DNA of 21,840 bases, taken from an uncultured Polyangiaceae bacterium. GTDB taxonomy: Bacteria > Myxococcota_A > Polyangia > Polyangiales > Polyangiaceae. Shown in pieces: positions 14,294-19,796 of this stretch (position 1 is the stretch's first letter; the number at the start of each line of letters is the position of its first letter). The stretch covers positions 1 to 21,840 of the forward strand of contig CALKVR010000593.1 in the NCBI GenBank assembly GCA_938004815.1, written 5' to 3'. A program made the position numbers and the translations under genes. Under the pieces are notes generated by a model, which saw only the letters and a list, made by a program, of their open reading frames with translations, was not told where the DNA came from and searched no databases.

Positions 14294-14917
14294 ATGACAA
14301 TCGCACGGATGCTCCCGCTCAGCTGGGTGCTCGTCACGGCTTGCGGTCCCTCCAACCAGCCTGCCGAGGACACGCCGATGCCGACGGGTCAGCCGGTGGT
14401 CGACGCCCCGTCGACCTCGGCGCCCACGGCGGACGCGACCGCCGCGCCCACCGCCGCTCCCGACACGGCGTCCTTCGCCGCGGCCCCGTCGTTCGAGATC
14501 GCCGGGTCGACGGTGCGCATGACCTACGAGGGTGCGACCTTCACGCTCTCGGAGGCGGCGCTCGTGCCGACGGGCAAGTCGTTCACGCTCCGGTTCCAGC
14601 AGCCCGCCGCCGACGGCGGTCACGTCATCAAGCTGACGCCCAAAGAGCTGAAGGCGGGCGAGCCGGCCACCGTCGAGGGCAAGGGCGCGCTGTTCCTGCA
14701 GCTCACCGACGGCAAGAACACCGACGGCAACTGGAAGCTCGTCGACGTCACCAGCAAATGCGGCGTGACAGGCACGATCACCGTCGCCGAGATCCCCAAG
14801 CCCGGCGGCAAGGCCAAGGGCAGCGTCGACGTCACGATCACCTGCGACGGGGTCGACGACCTGAAGGGGCCGATCTCGCTCAAAGGCGATTTCTCGCAAG
14901 TACCCCTCGGGAAATGA
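14294..14917 (+). CDS. Unknown lipoprotein with Pro/Thr/Ala-rich tether
   Basis: This is a 207-residue predicted lipoprotein with signal peptide MTIARMLPLSWVLVTAC (lipobox LVTAC, Cys17). Residues 20-65 form a Thr/Ala/Pro/Asp-rich tether (DAPSTSAPTADATAAPTAAP). The C-terminal 140 residues are rich in beta-strand patterns (FEIAGSTVRMTYEGATFTLSEAAL, SFTLRFQQP, GALFLQLTDGKNTDGNWKLVDVTSKCGVTGTITVAE, SVDVTITCDGVDDLKGPISLKGDF). The two Cys (near 156 and 189) could form a disulfide. The domain resembles small beta-sandwich surface proteins, but I do not recognise a family. The ATG at 14294 follows AAAAGGGCGG. It lies between the K/P-rich gene (32 bases upstream) and the DUF4336-like gene (13 bases downstream), so an operon is likely. 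Confidence 0.8.
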   Translation: MTIARMLPLSWVLVTACGPSNQPAEDTPMPTGQPVVDAPSTSAPTADATAAPTAAPDTASFAAAPSFEIAGSTVRMTYEGATFTLSEAALVPTGKSFTLRFQQPAADGGHVIKLTPKELKAGEPATVEGKGALFLQLTDGKNTDGNWKLVDVTSKCGVTGTITVAEIPKPGGKAKGSVDVTITCDGVDDLKGPISLKGDFSQVPLGK

Positions 14918-14930
14918 CGCAGACAACGCC

Positions 14931-15713
14931 ATGACCCCGGACAACGTGATCGCCGTCGGCGACGGGTTCCACAACCTGCGTGGCAAGCTCGTGGTGCGCG
15001 GCATCCTGCCCGTCGGCACCCAGGCGTCGCTCGTTCGCCGCAAGAACGGAAAGTACCTGCTTCTCGACGCGATCGCGCTCGACGACGAGACGCGGCAGTG
15101 GGTGCTCGCCCAGACCGATGGCGGCCAGGCCATCGACGCGGTGCTCCACCTGCACCCTTTTCACACGATCTTCGTGAAAGCGTTCCACGAGGCGTTCCCC
15201 GGCGCGAAGCTCTACGGCACCACGCGGCACCACAAGCGCGCCCCCGGTCTGAAGTGGGAGGCGCTTCGCACCGACGAAGCTGCGCTGCACGAGATGTTCG
15301 CCGACGACCTCGAGTTCACGGTGCCCCGCGGCGTCCACCTCATCCCGGAGAACGAGAACCTCCATTTTTCGTCGGTGCTCGCGTTTCACCCCCCGTCGAA
15401 GACGCTCCATGTCGACGACACCCTCAACTACGTGCGCCTGCCGCTCCCCTTCTCGCTCTTCAAGAAGGACATGCTCGGCTTCCACCCGACGCTCGCTCGG
15501 GTGCTCGAAGAGCGAGCCGGAGCGGCCGACGAGTTTCGCGAGTGGGCGAAAGATCTGGTCGAGCGGCTACGCTCGGTCGAGAACCTCTGCGCCGCGCACA
15601 CCACGGTGCTCCTGGCGCGTCATGTCGACGGCCCGTCGATCGCCGATCGCGTCGCCGAGGCCTTGCGCGGGCTCGAGGGCAAGCTGGCCGCTCACGCAGC
15701 GCGCTTCGGCTGA
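14931..15713 (+). CDS. DUF4336-like metallo-beta-lactamase-fold protein with altered metal motif
   Basis: The 260-residue cytoplasmic protein has the layout of a metallo-beta-lactamase fold. Early strands include FHNLRGKLVV and KYLLLDAIAL. The metal-motif position is VLHLHPFHTIFVKAFHEAFPGA at residues 71-92, then LYGTTRHHKRAPGLKWE, which fits the DUF4336 pattern (a His, then FxxxWxxxFPxAxLYxxxxxxxKxPxLxxE). Residues TLHVDDTLNYV (159-168) are in place for the bridging Asp, and His223 (AAHTTVLL) for a late His. The standard HxHxDH is here His73-Leu-His75-Pro-Phe77-His78, with Phe instead of Asp. This suggests a non-hydrolytic or mononuclear member. The ATG at 14931 lies 13 bases after the lipoprotein stop. 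The substrate is unknown. Confidence 0.7.
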   Translation: MTPDNVIAVGDGFHNLRGKLVVRGILPVGTQASLVRRKNGKYLLLDAIALDDETRQWVLAQTDGGQAIDAVLHLHPFHTIFVKAFHEAFPGAKLYGTTRHHKRAPGLKWEALRTDEAALHEMFADDLEFTVPRGVHLIPENENLHFSSVLAFHPPSKTLHVDDTLNYVRLPLPFSLFKKDMLGFHPTLARVLEERAGAADEFREWAKDLVERLRSVENLCAAHTTVLLARHVDGPSIADRVAEALRGLEGKLAAHAARFG

Positions 15714-15730
15714 CGTCGCTCGACGTCAGC
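15709..15730. terminator. Perfect 22-bp palindrome covering both stop codons of convergent genes
   Basis: GCTGACGTCG-CT-CGACGTCAGC has perfect 10-bp arms. The left arm contains the TGA of the DUF4336-like gene (15711-15713), and the right arm contains the TGA of the minus-strand gene (15726-15728). The 12 bases between the two stops are inside the palindrome. As RNA from either strand it would form the same hairpin, which suits a bidirectional terminator, although no T-tract is present. Confidence 0.55.
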
Positions 15731-15941
15731 GTGCGAGGTCGCGCGACAGCCGCTCGTTCGCGCGACGAACCCCCTCGTCGCGCGAGATGCCCGGCGAGCG
15801 CTTGAGCTCGTACGCGACGAGGCGCTCGATCTGCGCCTTGTCGCCCATCGTCCGGAGCCTCAGCTCGCGCATGTCGTCGGCCGCGGTTCGCGACGGACCA
15901 TCGGCGAGGCGCCGCAGAAGCGATGTGATCTTGCCGAACAT
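15726..15941 (-). CDS. Small unknown protein (71 aa)
   Basis: The product is a short, strongly charged, helical protein (MFGKITSLLRRLADG, then DDMRELRLRTMGDKAQIERLVAYELKRSPGISRDEGVRRANERLSRDLAR). About one third of the residues are Arg, Lys, Asp or Glu, and no signal peptide or transmembrane helix is seen. I do not recognise a family. Support comes from codon bias in this frame, the ATG at 15941 at a sensible place, and the shared stop-codon palindrome with the convergent gene. There is no clear ribosome site. It is divergent from the lipoprotein gene at 16019 by 77 bases. The repeated Arg-rich helix (KAQIERLVAYELKR, EGVRRANERLSRDL) could bind a partner protein or nucleic acid; that is only a guess. 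Confidence 0.6.
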   Translation of the reverse strand: MFGKITSLLRRLADGPSRTAADDMRELRLRTMGDKAQIERLVAYELKRSPGISRDEGVRRANERLSRDLAR

Positions 15942-16018
15942 AGGGCCAAAGCTGCTACGGCCGCGCGCAGCCGATCTTCCCGCGGGCGGCCCTGATAGGA
16001 TGGGCGCGCGGGGTGAAC

Positions 16019-16564
16019 ATGAAGACGATCCTCTCTTGGTCCGGTTGCGGTGCAGTGGTGGCGGCCCTCGCCCTCGGCGGTTGCGGTGACGACGGCGACG
16101 GCTCGGGCGGGAGCGCGACGTCGAGCGCCTCGAGCACGAGCGCCGCTTCGAGCAAGGCGTCGACGAGCGCCTCGACCAGCTCGTCGTCGGGCAGCGGCGC
16201 CACCTCGTCGAGCGGGAGCGCAGGGGCCATGTCGTTCGAGCAGGACATCTGGCCGATCCTGAGCACGCCGCGCAGCGAACCGTTTTCGGGCATGTCGGAC
16301 AGCTGCAGCGGCGCGAACGGCTGTCACCTGTCGGGCGCGGGCGGCCTGGCCCTGCCCGACGCCTCCACCGCGTACACGAACCTGATCAACACTCCATCCA
16401 ACTCGGCTCTCTGCGGTGAGCTGCTCCAAGTCGTGCCCTCGCAGCCCGACGAGAGTTGCTTCGTCGTGTTTTACGAGCAGCGCCTTCGCGATCAGCTCGG
16501 CTGGGTCGACCAGGCCGAGACCGACGCCGTCCGGGCGTGGGTGGCAGAGGGCGCCCTGCCGTAG
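16019..16564 (+). CDS. Lipoprotein with Ser-rich tether and cytochrome c-like (CX5CH) domain
   Basis: This is a 181-residue predicted lipoprotein with lipobox LGGC (Cys22). A Ser/Ala/Thr/Gly tether covers about residues 28-70. The folded part starts SFEQDIWPIL, followed by SCSGANGCHLSGAGGLAL and ends in WVAEGALP. This is the layout of the small c-type cytochrome domains common in myxobacterial and planctomycete lipoproteins (PIL..C..CH..GAGGL.L to W...GA). The haem motif here is Cys96-X5-Cys102-His103 rather than CXXCH, so covalent haem attachment is doubtful. A Cys pair (CGELLQVVPSQPDESC) may form a disulfide. The ATG at 16019 is preceded by GGGGTGA; a GTG six bases upstream is an alternative. 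A 10-bp hairpin overlaps its stop codon. Confidence 0.78.
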   Translation: MKTILSWSGCGAVVAALALGGCGDDGDGSGGSATSSASSTSAASSKASTSASTSSSSGSGATSSSGSAGAMSFEQDIWPILSTPRSEPFSGMSDSCSGANGCHLSGAGGLALPDASTAYTNLINTPSNSALCGELLQVVPSQPDESCFVVFYEQRLRDQLGWVDQAETDAVRAWVAEGALP

Positions 16565-16572
16565 GGTGCCCT
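16548..16572 (+). terminator. Hairpin overlapping the stop codon of the cytochrome c-like lipoprotein gene
   Basis: AGGGCGCCCT (16548-16557) pairs with AGGGTGCCCT (16563-16572) across a five-base loop, giving a 10-bp stem with one G-U pair in RNA. The stop codon TAG (16562-16564) lies at the loop/right-arm junction. It may end or punctuate transcription before the lipoprotein gene at 16616. No T-tract is present. Confidence 0.4.
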
Positions 16573-16615
16573 TCGCGCCCTGTCCAAGGAGCCAGGCAAG
16601 TAGTATCCAGCGCCG

Positions 16616-17503
16616 ATGCGCTGGCTCACTGCTCTCCTTCTAGCGACCCTCCTCGGCTGCGAATCGCCGCCCGCGACGCCGGATGCCTCGGCCAAGCCCG
16701 GCGGCTCGGCCACGTCCGGCTCGGCTGGGAGTCAGAAGACCACGGGCGCGACGACCGCCTCGGCAGCGTCCGCGGTGAAGCTCTGCGACAAGGCCGACGC
16801 GATCCGAAAGCGCCTCGCGGACATCGACGCCGCCGCGACACGCGTGAGCCTGCCCGCCGACCTCGCGATGCCCGAGAGCAAGGACGGCGCAGCAGTCAGC
16901 CCGGACGCGGTCGCGCTGGTCGTGACGGCGAAGGATGTCCGTCTCGGGGGCGACGCGTTCCAGCCCGCGGCCGCGCCAGCCAAGCTGCAGGGTCAGCGGC
17001 GGGTGCTGCTCGCGATCCCGAAGGACGAGTCGGGCGTCGCCAAGGCGGCCGAGGTCGCCCAGGCGCTCGGCGGCGAGATGGAGGTCTACCTCATCGCCGC
17101 CGTTCCTGGCGGCAAGCGCGAGCCCGCCCCCAAGGGGCTCGACGTCGACACCAAGAACGTCAGCGAGCGCGCGACCATGATGGCCGAGGCGCTGACCAAG
17201 GCCATCGACGGTTGCTCCGAGGCGAAGAAGCTCTTTTCGAAGCTCGCCGCGAGCGAGCCGAGCGGGCGGGCCGCCACCGTGAAAAAGGAGTTTCCTGTCG
17301 CGGTGAACGCCTGCGGGTGCAAGGTGGCGGACGGCACCGACGACTTGATCGCGTATCTGCTCGGGGGCGACCAGGCCGTCGTGGGCAAACGCTTCGTCGT
17401 CGACAAGGCCGCCGCCACCAAGATCTCGACGAAGGACCTCACCGGACAGAAGCTCTACGACGCGCTGCCTGCCGACGGCTCGGCGGTCGCGCTCGAGAAA
17501 TAG
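16616..17503 (+). CDS. Unknown lipoprotein, possibly ExbD-like
   Basis: The 295-residue protein has a lipoprotein signal peptide, MRWLTALLLATLLGC (Cys15), then an Ala/Ser/Thr/Gly-rich tether to about residue 53. It has a mixed alpha/beta folded part. Residues 97-162 (DAVALVVTAKDVRLGGDAF, then RRVLLAIPKDESGVAKAAEVAQALGGEMEVYLIAAV) have the strand-helix-strand rhythm of the periplasmic ExbD/TolR domain. The family signature is weak and no N-terminal transmembrane helix of ExbD type exists, so this is a low-confidence fold guess. A second part (MAEALTKAIDGCSEAKKLFSKLA, NACGCKVADGTDDLIAYL) is helical with paired Cys. The ATG at 16616 has no good ribosome site. It is convergent with the small gene ending at 17518, with 14 bases between the stops. 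Confidence 0.75.
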   Translation: MRWLTALLLATLLGCESPPATPDASAKPGGSATSGSAGSQKTTGATTASAASAVKLCDKADAIRKRLADIDAAATRVSLPADLAMPESKDGAAVSPDAVALVVTAKDVRLGGDAFQPAAAPAKLQGQRRVLLAIPKDESGVAKAAEVAQALGGEMEVYLIAAVPGGKREPAPKGLDVDTKNVSERATMMAEALTKAIDGCSEAKKLFSKLAASEPSGRAATVKKEFPVAVNACGCKVADGTDDLIAYLLGGDQAVVGKRFVVDKAAATKISTKDLTGQKLYDALPADGSAVALEK

Positions 17504-17517
17504 CGCGCGGGCCGCTC

Positions 17518-17697
17518 TCAGTCGGCGGGGCGCGACGACCAGGGCCACTCGCCGGCGAGCGCGCGCCGATCGAGCTCGTCGACGGTGAACTCGCCGAAGT
17601 CATCGCAGGCGAACGCCTCTTCTGCTCGCTGAAGCTCCGCCTCCAGGGCGGCTTGCATCGCAGAGGAGCTCGCCGCGCCGACATCGCGCGTGGTCAT
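17518..17697 (-). CDS. Small acidic unknown protein (59 aa)
   Basis: The product is short and acidic: MTTRDVGAASSSAMQAALEAELQRAEEAFACDDFGEFTVDELDRRALAGEWPWSS. It has a helix rich in Ala/Glu and then the phrase DDFGEFTVDELDRR, which recalls antitoxin tails of the RelB/ParD style (GExxxxEEVxxR). No toxin-like gene lies downstream before the convergent lipoprotein, and no DNA-binding motif is evident, so I do not call it an antitoxin. The ATG at 17697 has GAGGG seven bases upstream and was preferred over the TTG at 17733. It follows the split-frame lipoprotein gene on the same strand by 52 bases. An 8-bp inverted repeat lies directly upstream. Confidence 0.5.
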   Translation of the reverse strand: MTTRDVGAASSSAMQAALEAELQRAEEAFACDDFGEFTVDELDRRALAGEWPWSSRPAD

Positions 17698-17710
17698 GCC
17701 CCGACCCTCT

Positions 17711-17750
17711 ACGGTTTCAGAGGCATTGGTCAAGAAAGTGACGAAACCGT
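17711..17750. repeat. Inverted repeat upstream of the small acidic gene
   Basis: ACGGTTTC (17711-17718) and GAAACCGT (17743-17750) are perfect 8-bp arms separated by 24 bases. They lie in a locally AT-rich intergenic stretch with a minus-strand TTGACC within it. They could be an operator pair or the stem of a hairpin at the end of the upstream gene, whose stop codon is at 17750-17752. Confidence 0.4.
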
Positions 17751-18178
17751 CAACGCGCGGGGCGACGAAAGACCTCGACCGTGACCCGCTCGTGCGCCGG
17801 GCGCGAGACGCGCACGCAGATAGGCATCGACCCGAGGTGCACCCAGCTCGGCGGCCCCATGACTGACGGACGCCACGTGAACGCCGACGGGGTCAGCATG
17901 CCGTCATCCATGACCCCTTGGAACGTGAGCGTGACGATGAGATCGGCGCGCCCGCCCTCCAAGTTGTCATGCTCCATTCCGCCGTAGGTGATGGCGAGGG
18001 CGTCGGCGGTCCGAGCCGTCTTGCCCAGCTCGACCTCGACGGGGGCGACGTCCGGGGCCTCGGCGCACTTCGGATCGTCGTTCGCAGGGGCGGCGACATC
18101 GCGGCCGGCCGCGCGGGCGGAGGGCGCCTGGAGGCTCGCAGCCGATGAGGTATCGATCACGCCGGTCGACGGCCGCAC
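17750..18178 (-). CDS. Unknown exported protein, body of a split-frame lipoprotein
   Basis: This frame gives 142 residues from the GTG at 18178. The N-terminal half is an Ala/Asp/Glu-rich segment, and the C-terminal half looks like a small beta-sandwich (ADLIVTLTFQGVMDDGMLTPSAFTWRPSVMGPPSWVHLGSMPICVRVSRPAHERVTVEVFRRP). No signal peptide exists in this frame, and reading upstream hits a TGA before any other start. In a different frame directly upstream, 18179-18248 encodes a typical lipoprotein signal peptide. The simplest reading is one lipoprotein of about 165 residues broken by a single-base shift near 18180-18205. If the start at 18178 is real, the protein would be cytoplasmic, which does not suit its sequence. 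The family is not recognised. Confidence 0.6.
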   Translation of the reverse strand: MRPSTGVIDTSSAASLQAPSARAAGRDVAAPANDDPKCAEAPDVAPVEVELGKTARTADALAITYGGMEHDNLEGGRADLIVTLTFQGVMDDGMLTPSAFTWRPSVMGPPSWVHLGSMPICVRVSRPAHERVTVEVFRRPAR

Positions 18179-18248
18179 GCAGCCGGTGCAGCCGGTGTGG
18201 CGCGGCGCACCCGGCGACCACGATCAGCAACGACGACGCGTATCGCAC
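18179..18248 (-). other. Out-of-frame lipoprotein signal peptide fragment
   Basis: From the GTG at 18248 this frame reads VRYASSLLIVVAGCAAPH, a standard lipoprotein signal with lipobox VAGC, then becomes Arg-rich and non-protein-like. It belongs with the body at 17750-18178, which is in another frame. The stretch between them holds a direct tandem duplication of CACCGGCTG, a plausible place for an indel or for a base-calling error. Confidence 0.5.
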
Positions 18249-18297
18249 GACGTGATCGCAACAGACGCCAGCGTCCGTTTCAAGCTACACAGATCTC

Positions 18298-18675
18298 ATG
18301 CTCTCCCACCTCTCGTTCGGCGTAGCGGATCTGGAGCGCGCCGGGGCGTTCTACGACGCGGTGCTCGCAGAGCTCGGGTACGAGCGCGTCCTCACCCACC
18401 CGCGCGCGCTCGGCTGGGGCCCGCCCGGGGCCAAAGACGAGGCGTTCGCCGTCCTGCGATCGGGAGACGAAGCGCGCGCGCCGGGCAAGGGTTGCCACGT
18501 CGCCTTTGCTGCGCCCGATCACGAGGCGGTCGCCCGGTTTCACGCGACCGCGCTCCGCCTTGGCGCCGAGGACGAGGGCGGCCCAGGCCCGCGTCCCCAA
18601 TACGGCGAGGGCTATTACGCGGCGTTCGTGCGCGACCTCGACGGTTACCGGATCGAGGCCGTATGTCACGGATGA
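18298..18675 (+). CDS. VOC family protein (glyoxalase/dioxygenase fold)
   Basis: A 125-residue vicinal oxygen chelate protein, a single betaalphabetabetabeta pair that normally works as a dimer. The fold motifs are LSHLSFGVADLERAGAFYDAVLAELGYE at the start, CHVAFAAPDHEAVARFHATALRLGA in the middle, and YYAAFVRDLDGYRIEAVCH at the end. His4, His67 and Glu120 are in positions usual for the metal ligands. Close relatives are annotated as glyoxalase or lactoylglutathione lyase-like proteins with unknown substrates. The ATG at 18298 lacks a ribosome site, so the transcript may be leaderless. The stop overlaps the start of the zinc-ribbon gene by four bases (ATGA), indicating translational coupling. 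It is divergent from the split-frame lipoprotein. Confidence 0.92.
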   Translation: MLSHLSFGVADLERAGAFYDAVLAELGYERVLTHPRALGWGPPGAKDEAFAVLRSGDEARAPGKGCHVAFAAPDHEAVARFHATALRLGAEDEGGPGPRPQYGEGYYAAFVRDLDGYRIEAVCHG

Positions 18676-19091
18676 GCTACCGAGCAGCCGCGCTTCGATG
18701 TCCGGCGTGCCCCGGGCAGCTCGAGGAGCAGATTCGCGGCGCGCTCCACGTCGACGCGTGCAGAGATTGCGGAGGGCTCTTCATCGACTGGCTCGATGGG
18801 TCGGTGGGCGACGTGGTCAATCGCGTCGTGACCCCACCCGAGGCGACGGGTACGCAGCAGGGCGGCGACGGCGCGTGTCCGCATTGCAACGTGGGGCTCG
18901 AGCCCGAGGTGGCCGGTGACACAACCACCATCTTGCGTTGCGGGAGCTGCGCAGGAGCGTTCGTTTCGCGGCACGCGTTCAACGAGCTCCGCGGTCGCGC
19001 CGCCGCCAGAGCCGACCAGCGCACGTCGGTCGATCCCTTCCTCACCCGCGTGCTCGATGCGCTGGAGCGGTGGGTCACCTTCGGCAAATAG
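18672..19091 (+). CDS. Double zinc-ribbon (zf-TFIIB-like) protein
   Basis: This 139-residue protein carries two zinc ribbons of the bacterial zf-TFIIB type. The first has Cys10-X2-Cys13 and Cys30-X2-Cys33 followed by GGLFIDW. The second has Cys69-X2-Cys72 and Cys90-X2-Cys93 followed by AGAFVSR. A short helical tail follows (TRVLDALERWVTFGK). Such proteins are small cytoplasmic zinc-binding proteins; a role is not established. The ATG at 18672 gives the classic four-base overlap with the VOC gene. An ATG at 18663 in the same frame would add three residues (MSR). The stop is six bases from the stop of the convergent methyltransferase gene. Two ribbons in tandem, the second with Phe-Val-Ser-Arg instead of WLDxGE, are a mild variation on the usual one. 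Confidence 0.87.
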   Translation: MSYRAAALRCPACPGQLEEQIRGALHVDACRDCGGLFIDWLDGSVGDVVNRVVTPPEATGTQQGGDGACPHCNVGLEPEVAGDTTTILRCGSCAGAFVSRHAFNELRGRAAARADQRTSVDPFLTRVLDALERWVTFGK

Positions 19092-19097
19092 TCGCGA

Positions 19098-19703
19098 TCA
19101 CCCCCGTCGCCGCAAGATCGCCTGCGTCACGTAGCTGAGCCCGCCGTGGCCGGCCCCCTCGTGGACGTCGCGCTCTCCCTCGAAGGCATGCACGCGCTCC
19201 CACCCGGGAAAGTCGCGCTCCAGCTCCTCGAGCGTCAGCATCATCGTCGGGTCGGGTGGACCGCCCGTTTTGTAGGGGATCTGCTTGGGGTGGTAGTGCT
19301 CGAAGAACACGATGCCGCCGGGCCGCACGGCCCGCGTGATCTTCGGGTGCAGCTTGGCGCGCACCGGTGCCGGCAGATGAGCCCATATCGAGACGACGGC
19401 GTCCCACCGATCCGCGCCGAGATCCCATACCGCGAGATCGGCTTCGGCCGTCTCGATGGCGACGCCGCGCTCGCTCGCGAGGCGTCTCGCCTTCTCCAAC
19501 CCGACCGGAGACATGTCGACGGCCGTGACCCGCATCCCCAGCGTCGCGAGGAACACGCCGTTGCGGCCCTCACCGTCGGCGAGGCAGAGCACGGCGCCGC
19601 TCTTCGCGAAGACGTCGGCGCGCTCCTTCAAGAAGTCGTTGGGCTCGGTTCCGTAGAAGTACTCACCACCGCCGTAGCGGCCGTCCCAGAACGCAGCATC
19701 CAT
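19098..19703 (-). CDS. Class I SAM-dependent methyltransferase (TehB-like)
   Basis: The 201-residue cytoplasmic enzyme opens with FWDGRYGGGEYFYGTEPNDFLKE, typical of the TehB/thiopurine-methyltransferase-like group. SAM-binding motif I is at residues 39-48 (LCLADGEGRNG), and the acidic residue of motif II is Asp63 (VTAVDMSPVGLEKAR). VVSIWAHLP, RAVRPGGIVFFEHY and GPPDPTMMLTLEELERDF follow as expected. The methyl acceptor is unknown; relatives act on tellurite, thiols or small toxic molecules. The ATG at 19703 gives the family N-terminus. The same frame stays open upstream for about 2 kb, but that part is antisense to the SNF2 gene and was discarded. The gene is divergent from the SNF2 gene with 93 bases between them. 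Confidence 0.92.
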   Translation of the reverse strand: MDAAFWDGRYGGGEYFYGTEPNDFLKERADVFAKSGAVLCLADGEGRNGVFLATLGMRVTAVDMSPVGLEKARRLASERGVAIETAEADLAVWDLGADRWDAVVSIWAHLPAPVRAKLHPKITRAVRPGGIVFFEHYHPKQIPYKTGGPPDPTMMLTLEELERDFPGWERVHAFEGERDVHEGAGHGGLSYVTQAILRRRG

Positions 19704-19735
19704 GCCTCGTCGGTACCAGCGCGCATCGACGTATG

Positions 19736-19749
19736 CAAACGGCAGTTTG
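19736..19749. promoter_or_regulatory. Palindrome in the methyltransferase/SNF2 intergenic region
   Basis: CAAAC-GGCA-GTTTG is an inverted repeat with perfect 5-bp arms in the middle of the divergent 93-base region. It is a possible operator; arms this short can arise by chance. Confidence 0.3.
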
Positions 19750-19780
19750 TCGCACCGCCTGGGCCAGCGCGCCGGAAGCG

Positions 19781-19792
19781 GTGGTAGACCAC
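19781..19792. promoter_or_regulatory. Palindrome immediately before the SNF2 start codon
   Basis: GTGGT-AG-ACCAC has perfect 5-bp arms and ends four bases before the GTG start of the SNF2-family gene. It could be a repressor site or a hairpin hiding the ribosome site, where GGTGG is the only purine-rich element. Confidence 0.3.
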
Positions 19793-19796
19793 GCAT

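Noticed and set aside
17518..17697. Type II antitoxin gene
   Set aside because: There is only a loose resemblance in an acidic tail, and no toxin gene or DNA-binding motif is nearby.
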